In this document: positions 1 through 5,333 of the stretch, piece by piece
Numbering within the stretch: the stretch's first letter is position 1
Layout: each line of letters starts with the position of its first letter
Assembly (NCBI GenBank): GCA_024206355.1
Contig: JAAGZM010000346.1
Coordinates: forward strand, 1 to 8,102
Direction of reading: 5' to 3'
Source: Gammaproteobacteria bacterium
Lineage (GTDB): Bacteria > Pseudomonadota > Gammaproteobacteria > Enterobacterales > GCA-2746155
Length of the DNA stretch: 8,102 bases
Program-made: the position numbers and the translations under genes
Notes under the pieces: generated by a model
Database searches by the model: none
The model's input: only the letters and a program-made list of their open reading frames with translations
What the model was told of the DNA's origin: nothing

Positions 1-41
1 ACATTTGATTGCACGTTTTTTAGACTTATTGACTTGACGGC

Positions 42-77
42 AAAAGCCTTACATAGAATGACTATGAACGGCTTTTT
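42..77 (+). terminator. Possible bidirectional intrinsic terminator
   Basis: AAAAGCC (42-48) pairs with GGCTTTT (70-76). Inside it, on the same axis, CATAG (52-56) pairs with CTATG (62-66) around the loop AATGA, with a 3+3 base internal loop between the stems. On the plus strand it ends in five T (73-77); on the minus strand the stem ends in four T. The A/T-flanked stem could stop transcription from either side, as expected between convergent genes. The GC content of the stem is low and the internal loop weakens it, so terminator strength is uncertain. Confidence 0.5.
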
Positions 78-120
78 AGTCGGCGCCACTAAGCCTAAAA
101 AACACACACTCAAACGCGTC

Positions 121-159
121 CAACTGAGGATTCTAGGTTAAACCTAAGATCCTCAGTTG
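121..159. repeat. Long near-perfect hairpin downstream of the operon
   Basis: The 19-base arms at 121-139 and 141-159 are reverse complements except at two adjacent positions (132/148, 133/147), with one base between them; in RNA the loop would open to about five bases. It begins 84 bases past the last stop codon. No T run follows directly on either strand, although a T6 run lies 18 bases beyond it on the minus strand (97-102). It could be a terminator-like or 3'-end-stabilising hairpin of the operon message, or a copy of a dispersed palindromic repeat. Confidence 0.75.
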
Positions 160-242
160 ACCAGCTCAAAATTATGGTTATGTACTTCAAAACAACAACT
201 TACAGAAGGCTTAGTATTCATCCATTGAATGAGTTTGGAGTA

Positions 243-1724
243 TTATCCTTTAGCATCAAAATTTCTTCCTGCAACATTCTCATCTATAAGCAAAGCATCA
301 CCCATTTGCTCAGGCAAACTTGCTTGTAAAATTTCTAAATAATTTTTGGCTTCAGCAATGACAGATTGCTCAGGATAATCGGTGACAATATGTTGTAAAT
401 AGACAATAGCCTCATCATCTCGATTAAAATTTTCAGCTAATAATTGTGCTGCCAAAAAATAGCTATCAGCTATCAGCTCTGAGTCTTCAGTTTTTGATTG
501 CAATCCCGTCAATAATGTTAATGCTAATTCTCTGCGGCTCATTTTAATGAGATCTTTGGCTAGCAAATAGCTGTCTGATGCTAATTCTGGCTGCCAATCA
601 GGTACGACGTCTCCTACTGTCACAGCAATATGTGCAGCCTCTTTTATCTTACCTTTATGAATAAATTGTCGAACAAGGCGTTTTGATATAAATGCTAAGC
701 GCTTTGTATCTTGCTCAGCGACCAATAGCTTTAAAAAGTATCGATGAACATCTATCTCAGCCATCGGTTCATCCATAGCCGTATGTAACAGATTCAAGGC
801 ATCTTCAATACGTTGCTCTGCCACCAGTATTTCTGCTTCTTTAACCGATGCGCTTTTGACTTTCTCAGACTTGTTCCTCATCTGTTGATGTCGATGATGC
901 TTATGATGGTTAAATACGGCAATACCTAATTGTTGATGATATTGATAAGTTGCATAACCAAGCATCACAAACCAAGCTGTCCAAAAGTAAAAACTGATTT
1001 GATAGGCGATAACTGTATAAAAATAATGGCTATCTTGCTGCCAGTTAACCAGCCAATATGATATTCCCACCGTAACAAGCCAAGTACCGTACAACCAGAG
1101 ATAAGGTAATCCAATAGCTAAGATAACATAGATAATACGAAAAGGATTAATTGCTGAAAAGAATCTTTTTTCCAGTGCAAGGATGAGTATCGAAGCTGGA
1201 AAACCCAAACCATATAAAATAACTAAGCTAATAGCTGCCCAGTCTCCAAAGGAATTTCTAATACTGAATATCAATAATATGACAAACAATGCCTGTACTA
1301 AAAATCTGACCAGCAAAAAAGGTTCTGCTTTTTTCCATATTTCAGTTATTGGAGGCACATCAGTTCGACCTTCTGCTATCTGATTGGACAACTCAAATAG
1401 CATCATTACCAACAGTCCCCAGAAGATACCATTAGCTACCAAACCTTGCATACCAACTTCAGGTAATATCAAGCCGATGATAGCAAAAATGAGTAATGCG
1501 AGAAAAATACTTGGTGTGAAGGGTAACTGAAAAAAGGTCATCCATTGCGTCCAAAAATCAGGGACAACATGTTGATTATTAAATGATACTAACTGCTGCC
1601 GACATAGGGTACAACGAGGAGCTAAAGAACGTTTATCTTCAGGTACACAGTTAAGGCAAAAGCCAATTTGACAATTTTCACAAAAGTAGGATGCAGGAAC
1701 ACTTGGACAATATTTGCAATCCAT
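243..1724 (-). CDS. Membrane protein with N-terminal B-box-like zinc finger and C-terminal TPR-like domain
   Basis: This 493-residue protein of unknown function has three visible parts. First, residues 3-41 hold eight cysteines as four CxxC pairs (3/6, 15/18, 23/26, 38/41), the spacing of a small B-box/cross-brace module binding two zinc ions. Second, about residues 71-260 carry roughly six hydrophobic helices (near 71-90, 94-113, 136-155, 163-184, 196-226, 238-260); the pattern recalls DUF4013-type bacterial membrane proteins, though I could not confirm this. Third, after a basic histidine-rich linker (273-290), residues 290-470 are helical and TPR-like, clearest at 419-466, where AAQLLAENF, DEAIVYLQHIV and DYP fit a TPR repeat. 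Both ends are likely cytoplasmic. The start is supported by AGGTG 5 bases upstream and by the first CxxC directly after the ATG. It is the last gene of the run, 8 bases after the acetyltransferase gene. A role as a membrane-anchored scaffold is inference. Confidence 0.85.
   Translation of the reverse strand: MDCKYCPSVPASYFCENCQIGFCLNCVPEDKRSLAPRCTLCRQQLVSFNNQHVVPDFWTQWMTFFQLPFTPSIFLALLIFAIIGLILPEVGMQGLVANGIFWGLLVMMLFELSNQIAEGRTDVPPITEIWKKAEPFLLVRFLVQALFVILLIFSIRNSFGDWAAISLVILYGLGFPASILILALEKRFFSAINPFRIIYVILAIGLPYLWLYGTWLVTVGISYWLVNWQQDSHYFYTVIAYQISFYFWTAWFVMLGYATYQYHQQLGIAVFNHHKHHRHQQMRNKSEKVKSASVKEAEILVAEQRIEDALNLLHTAMDEPMAEIDVHRYFLKLLVAEQDTKRLAFISKRLVRQFIHKGKIKEAAHIAVTVGDVVPDWQPELASDSYLLAKDLIKMSRRELALTLLTGLQSKTEDSELIADSYFLAAQLLAENFNRDDEAIVYLQHIVTDYPEQSVIAEAKNYLEILQASLPEQMGDALLIDENVAGRNFDAKG
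461..478. repeat. Short tandem repeat, 7-base unit, about 2.6 copies
   Basis: The plus strand reads AGCTATC, AGCTATC, AGCT within the 3' part of the zinc-finger/TPR membrane protein gene (encoding LIADS). A gain or loss of one unit would shift the frame near residue 417 and remove the best TPR-like repeat. The array is short and may be coincidental. Confidence 0.6.
888..908 (-). other. Histidine-rich linker in the membrane protein
   Basis: Codons for residues 273-279 (HHKHHRH) encode five histidines in seven residues. They are followed by the basic stretch QMRNKSEKVK, between the last hydrophobic helix and the TPR-like domain. Positive charge here fits a cytoplasmic side for the C-terminus. 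The histidines could bind metal, but nothing else in the sequence shows this. Confidence 0.7.
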
Positions 1725-1729
1725 CTCAG

Positions 1730-1735
1730 CACCTA
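1730..1735 (-). promoter_or_regulatory. Ribosome binding site of the zinc-finger/TPR membrane protein overlapping the acetyltransferase stop
   Basis: The minus strand reads TAGGTG, then CTGAG, then ATG. The TAG is the stop codon of the acetyltransferase gene and AGGTG is the probable Shine-Dalgarno, 5 bases from the start. With only 8 bases between the genes, coupled translation is likely. Confidence 0.6.
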
Positions 1736-2209
1736 GTCTTCAGCCAACTTTGGAAGCGCATCACCGGCTACTCGGTTAGTTGTCCATCCTTCCATCATTA
1801 TTGCCCCCTGTGATTTATAAAAATCAATCGCAGGCGTGTTCCAATCAAGCACGTTCCACTCAAGTCGACCACAGTCTCTCTCTAGAGTAATTGCTGCAAG
1901 CTTCTTTAATAATGCTTTACCAATACCGTGATCTCTAAATTCAGGAAGCACATATAAATCTTCTAAATGAATGCCTGGTTTTGCCAAAAAGGTAGAATAA
2001 TTATAGAAGAACAACGCAAAGCCAGATGCTTGATTATCGTCTGTTTCCGCTATCAAAACTTCAGCGTATGCTTTTTCACCAAACAATGTATCTTTTAACG
2101 TTTGCTCTGTAGCTACCACTTCATGACTGAGCTTTTCATAATCAGCCAAATGTTGAATAAAACGTAAAATTTGAGGAACATCACTTTCTTGAGCAAATCG
2201 AATATTCAT
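1733..2209 (-). CDS. GNAT-family N-acetyltransferase, spermidine/thialysine acetyltransferase-like
   Basis: This is a 158-residue single-domain GNAT acetyltransferase, which would transfer acetyl from acetyl-CoA to an amine in the cytoplasm. The acetyl-CoA pyrophosphate-binding motif A is clear: LEDLYVLPEF (82-91) followed by RDHGIG (92-97) and KALLKKLA. The motif B region WNTPAIDFYKSQGA (123-136) contains Tyr131, placed like the catalytic Tyr140 of human spermidine/spermine acetyltransferase (NFYKRRGA). The N-terminal LADYEKL, the FGEKAY segment and GFALFFYNYSTF also resemble the SSAT/SAT2 subgroup, so a small polyamine or thialysine-like substrate is plausible. Substrate specificity in GNATs is not safely predicted from such similarity. 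The ATG start fits the family's N-terminus and follows a run of A then AAGG (2217-2220) 7 bases upstream. It lies 37 bases after putP and 8 before the next gene. Confidence 0.88.
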   Translation of the reverse strand: MNIRFAQESDVPQILRFIQHLADYEKLSHEVVATEQTLKDTLFGEKAYAEVLIAETDDNQASGFALFFYNYSTFLAKPGIHLEDLYVLPEFRDHGIGKALLKKLAAITLERDCGRLEWNVLDWNTPAIDFYKSQGAIMMEGWTTNRVAGDALPKLAED

Positions 2210-2246
2210 TCTAAAACCTTTTTTATTGTTAGGTGTGGTATTGATA

Positions 2247-3731
2247 TTAAGATTTCAGCGCTTGTTGCACTTTATCAAATGTCTCAAGCATCTGCTGATT
2301 TGGTTTGTTATCAATCTTGCTGACTATCACTATAGCAAGAGATGCAAAGATAAAACCGGGAAGGAGTTCATAAAGTTCAAACAAACCTCCTGATAGCTCT
2401 TTCCAAACTACAACGGTTATAGCACCGGTAAGCATTCCAGCTAAAGCACCATTGCGGGTCATATTTCGCCATAACAACGAGAACAAAACAATAGGTCCAA
2501 AACCAGCTCCAAAACCAGCCCAAGCATAACTGACAAGTGCAAGAACTTTACTATCAGGATCTTGTGCGATCCAGACTGCAAGTATTGCTATCAACAATAC
2601 AGATACTCTACCGACCATAACCAATTCTTTTTCTGACGCTTCATGACGAAAAAACTTTCGATAAAAGTCTTCTGTAATAGCACTAGAGCAGATCAATAAT
2701 TGAGAATCAATTGTAGACATAATTGCTGCTAATATTGCGGCTAATAAGAAACCGGCAATCCAAGGATTAAAAACAACTTGAGTCAGTAAAATAAATACCG
2801 CTTCTGAGTTATTGGCCAGTTGAGCAAATTCGGGGCGATCGTGAAAAAAAGCGATACCTGCAAATCCAGTAACCATTGCACCAATGAGGCTGACAATCAT
2901 CCAACTCATTGCAATATGTCTTGCTGAAGGTACGTCTTTTACACTTGTAATTGCCATAAATCTCACTAAAATGTGGGGCTGACCAAAATAACCCAAACCC
3001 CAAGCTTGGAGGGATAAAAAGCCTATCGAGGTAACTCCTTTTGTCCAGTCTGAAAATATAGGATCAACGCTCTCTATCACAGCTAATGTATTTGAAATAC
3101 CATCAAGTTCGTATAGAACAACCAGTGGTGCAACAACCAAGGCAAGCATCATCAGAATAGCCTGAAAGAAATCAGTCCAACAGACAGCAAGGAAACCACC
3201 AATGAATGTATAAGAAACAATAACTAGAGCACCTATCAATAGCGCATTGCTATATTCGATGCCGAAAGAAGATTCAAATAAAGTTGCACCTGCCACCATT
3301 CCCGATGAAGTATAGAAGGTAAAGAATAACAATATAATCAATGCGGAAATTACTCTCAGTAACTGGCTCTTATCCTGAAATCGATTTTCCAAATAATCAG
3401 GAAGCGTAATTGCATCTCCAGCCATTTCAGTATAAACACGCAGTCGTGGGGCATTTAATTTCCAATTTAAATAAGCACCAATAATAAGTCCAAGAGCAAT
3501 CCACCCAGCACTCAGCCCACCAACATACATTGAACCAGGAAGCCCCAACAGCAACCAAGCACTCATATCAGAGGCACCTGCTGACAAAGCAGTGACAGCA
3601 CTCCCTAACTTTCTTCCACCAAGAATATAGTCGGATAAATTATTGGTAAGACGATACGCAATCGCTCCAATCAATAACATTCCAATAAGATAGATAGAAA
3701 AAGTGATTAATGTTGGTAAGCTCATGGTCAT
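2247..3731 (-). CDS. putP: Sodium/proline symporter, SSS family
   Basis: This inner-membrane sodium-coupled proline transporter of the solute:sodium symporter family has a LeuT-like fold, with 13 transmembrane helices in characterised PutP. The 494-residue product aligns throughout with E. coli PutP (502). Shared stretches include NLSDYILGGRKLG, TALSAGASDMSAWLL, LPDYLENRF, YTFIGGFLAV, GLGYFGQPHIL, FNPWIAG, CSSAITEDFY and SYAWAGFGAGFGP. Asp55, essential for sodium binding in E. coli, is conserved at residue 55. The helix-9 Ser-Thr pair (E. coli 340-341) is present as Ser339-Thr340 in AAIMSTIDSQ. Two ATGs stand close together (3729-3731 and 3723-3725). The first is preferred because the TAAGGA ribosome binding site is 8 bases from it and 14 from the second. 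The usual partner gene putA (proline to glutamate) is not in the window, so proline uptake may serve osmoprotection or a catabolic enzyme encoded elsewhere. Uptake of a related solute cannot be excluded, but similarity to true PutP is strong. Confidence 0.95.
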   Translation of the reverse strand: MTMSLPTLITFSIYLIGMLLIGAIAYRLTNNLSDYILGGRKLGSAVTALSAGASDMSAWLLLGLPGSMYVGGLSAGWIALGLIIGAYLNWKLNAPRLRVYTEMAGDAITLPDYLENRFQDKSQLLRVISALIILLFFTFYTSSGMVAGATLFESSFGIEYSNALLIGALVIVSYTFIGGFLAVCWTDFFQAILMMLALVVAPLVVLYELDGISNTLAVIESVDPIFSDWTKGVTSIGFLSLQAWGLGYFGQPHILVRFMAITSVKDVPSARHIAMSWMIVSLIGAMVTGFAGIAFFHDRPEFAQLANNSEAVFILLTQVVFNPWIAGFLLAAILAAIMSTIDSQLLICSSAITEDFYRKFFRHEASEKELVMVGRVSVLLIAILAVWIAQDPDSKVLALVSYAWAGFGAGFGPIVLFSLLWRNMTRNGALAGMLTGAITVVVWKELSGGLFELYELLPGFIFASLAIVIVSKIDNKPNQQMLETFDKVQQALKS

Positions 3732-3739
3732 ACAATATA

Positions 3740-3745
3740 TCCTTA
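3740..3745 (-). promoter_or_regulatory. putP ribosome binding site overlapping the gshA stop codon
   Basis: The minus strand reads TAAGGA, whose TAA is the gshA stop (3743-3745). Eight bases separate it from the first putP ATG. Ribosomes terminating on gshA therefore sit on the putP initiation site, which suggests translational coupling. It also decides between the two nearby putP ATGs in favour of the first. Confidence 0.75.
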
Positions 3746-5308
3746 TTCAAAATACGCAGCTAAAAATTCTTCAAAACTTTGACCGGTAGGTTTTTCTAAT
3801 TCTAATTGCCTCAGGTGAGAAGCTTTAGCTGCATCAACAAAACACTTTTGATCATTTTCTGATAAGGGTTTTTGTTTAAAGTAATCTGCATGTTGTTTAG
3901 AATAGTCCATTGCAAATTGGAAGAAGCCATCGCCCCGAGTTTTTATCTCGTCAACAATACGTCCTGAGAAAGTCATTTCTGGCTGCTCTATCCATTTAGA
4001 TAAATTCTCAATTGTCTTGGTATAGTTTGACGAATTACCAGAGCTATCCATCATTTTTGCAACCAGTTTAAGCTCTGAAAATAAGTTATTTGCCCAACGA
4101 TGCATTGAAATTTCACGATTATCATGGATTAATCGAAGATCAGGATGTCGTCCATAATCAACCACACGTCTTTTATTTTCTTGAATCTCTGGCTCTTCAC
4201 GTGCTGTGATTGCAGGGCTAGAAGTCAGGACATTGTGAATTAACAAACAATCAATAAACTGACTCTGTTCATAGCTGATACCGACTGGATCAAATATATT
4301 AAGATCAAGAGCTCTTACTTCCACATATTCAATACCTGCACGACGTAAGCCTTTCGTTGGTCTTTCACCCGGAAGCGTTACACGCTTTGGCCGAACATTA
4401 CTATAATATTCATTTTCTATCTGTAATAAATTAGCATTCAATTGACGATATTCACCGTCCTCTATTACACCTATTTTTTCATAAAATGGTTCAGGCGTTT
4501 GAATCGCATGTTCTAGGCCTTTAATATAACCATCAATACAATTATAGGTAATATCCATATTCGCTTGAGCATTGTTCGAATAACCTAAGTCACCCAATCG
4601 CAAAGAAGTGGCATAAGGTCCATATACAGTACCTGGTACTAGTTGATCAAGTTTGCTTTTTTTGCCTTGTAAAAATGATTCACAAATTGCAGGAGATGCA
4701 CCAAATAGATAAGGAATAATCCAACTTGTTCTCAAGAAATTACGGATCAAACCCATATATTCATCAGAAATAAAATACTTAGATGACTTATTTGTTCCAC
4801 CTTCAAAGTGTTGAAGATGTTGCCAAAATGATTCTGGCAATGAGAAATTGTAATGCACACCTGCAATAGTCTGCATAAAACGACCGTATCGATGACCTAA
4901 GCCACGGCGATAAATTTCCTTCATTTTGCCTGAATGAGAAGTACCGTATTTACTAATAAGTATTGAGGCCTCATCTTTCATCGCACAGGGCATGCTCGCA
5001 CCCCAAAGAACTTCATCTTCTAGATTCTGATATACAAAACGATGTATTTGATCTAATACATCAATTGGTTTTTTTGGTTCATCATAAGCTGGTGTAATAA
5101 ATTCAAGCAAGGCTTCCGAATAGTCCGTAGTGATATAAGGATTTTCTAAAGCCGAGCCTAAATCATGAGGATGATCTTTTTGACTGATCAAACCAGTGGA
5201 AGTCACTCTCAAACTTTCTTTCTCGATGCCGCGCCGAATTTGCTTGAATGTGTTAACAATATCGGTTTGTGAAAAATAAGCTAATCGTTCTTCAAATTGC
5301 TTGTCCAA
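3743..5308 (-). CDS. gshA: Glutamate-cysteine ligase (gamma-glutamylcysteine synthetase), proteobacterial type 1
   Basis: This enzyme catalyses the ATP-dependent joining of L-glutamate to L-cysteine, the first and usually rate-limiting step of glutathione synthesis, in the cytoplasm. The 521-residue product is close to E. coli GshA (518) and aligns along its whole length. RGIEKESLRV, TTDYSEALLEFITP, GVHYNFSLP, PYLFGASPAIC, SLRLGDLGY, LQIENEYYS and YVEVRALDLN are all family signatures. Glu29, Glu31, Asp62 and Glu69 line up with E. coli Glu27, Glu29, Asp60 and Glu67, metal- and substrate-site residues. The start is TTG at 5306-5308: the frame has a TAG stop just upstream, no ATG or GTG lies between, the next Met is past residue 100 within the conserved domain, and an AGAAGGA ribosome binding site sits 8 bases before the TTG. 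It follows purL by 25 bases and precedes putP by 11. No gshB is present in the window. Confidence 0.97.
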   Translation of the reverse strand: MDKQFEERLAYFSQTDIVNTFKQIRRGIEKESLRVTSTGLISQKDHPHDLGSALENPYITTDYSEALLEFITPAYDEPKKPIDVLDQIHRFVYQNLEDEVLWGASMPCAMKDEASILISKYGTSHSGKMKEIYRRGLGHRYGRFMQTIAGVHYNFSLPESFWQHLQHFEGGTNKSSKYFISDEYMGLIRNFLRTSWIIPYLFGASPAICESFLQGKKSKLDQLVPGTVYGPYATSLRLGDLGYSNNAQANMDITYNCIDGYIKGLEHAIQTPEPFYEKIGVIEDGEYRQLNANLLQIENEYYSNVRPKRVTLPGERPTKGLRRAGIEYVEVRALDLNIFDPVGISYEQSQFIDCLLIHNVLTSSPAITAREEPEIQENKRRVVDYGRHPDLRLIHDNREISMHRWANNLFSELKLVAKMMDSSGNSSNYTKTIENLSKWIEQPEMTFSGRIVDEIKTRGDGFFQFAMDYSKQHADYFKQKPLSENDQKCFVDAAKASHLRQLELEKPTGQSFEEFLAAYFE

Positions 5309-5316
5309 GTGTCTTT

Positions 5317-5323
5317 TCCTTCT
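5317..5323 (-). promoter_or_regulatory. Ribosome binding site of gshA, supporting a TTG start
   Basis: The minus strand reads AGAAGGA, followed by 8 bases (5309-5316) and TTG. This is a strong Shine-Dalgarno match at good spacing. With no alternative start nearby it fixes the gshA start. It lies in the 25-base gap after the purL stop, so gshA can be translated from a purL-gshA message. Confidence 0.8.
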
Positions 5324-5333
5324 CTGTTTATTC

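Larger units (their letters stand above)
1..242. other. Non-coding region downstream of the operon
   Basis: I find no convincing gene on either strand in these 242 bases. The stretch holds two hairpins (42-76 and 121-159), a spaced 9-base inverted repeat (88-96 with 207-215) and a six-base T run on the minus strand (97-102). It is best read as the 3' end of the five-gene operon plus the spacer to the next gene, which lies outside the window. Confidence 0.75.

Noticed and set aside
29..59. Possible plus-strand promoter, TTGACT with TAGAAT
   Set aside because: The spacer is 19 bases, the -10 match is imperfect, it overlaps the terminator-like hairpin, and no plus-strand gene follows.
216..230. 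Small hairpin ATTCA-TCCAT-TGAAT just past the last stop codon
   Set aside because: The five-base AT-rich stem has no T tract and is within chance expectation.
1183..1383. 66-codon open frame on the plus strand
   Set aside because: It lies antisense to the membrane helices of the zinc-finger/TPR protein, whose frame is clearly the coding one.
2809..3003. 64-codon minus-strand open frame within putP
   Set aside because: The putP frame is conserved throughout this part; the alternative is an out-of-frame shadow.
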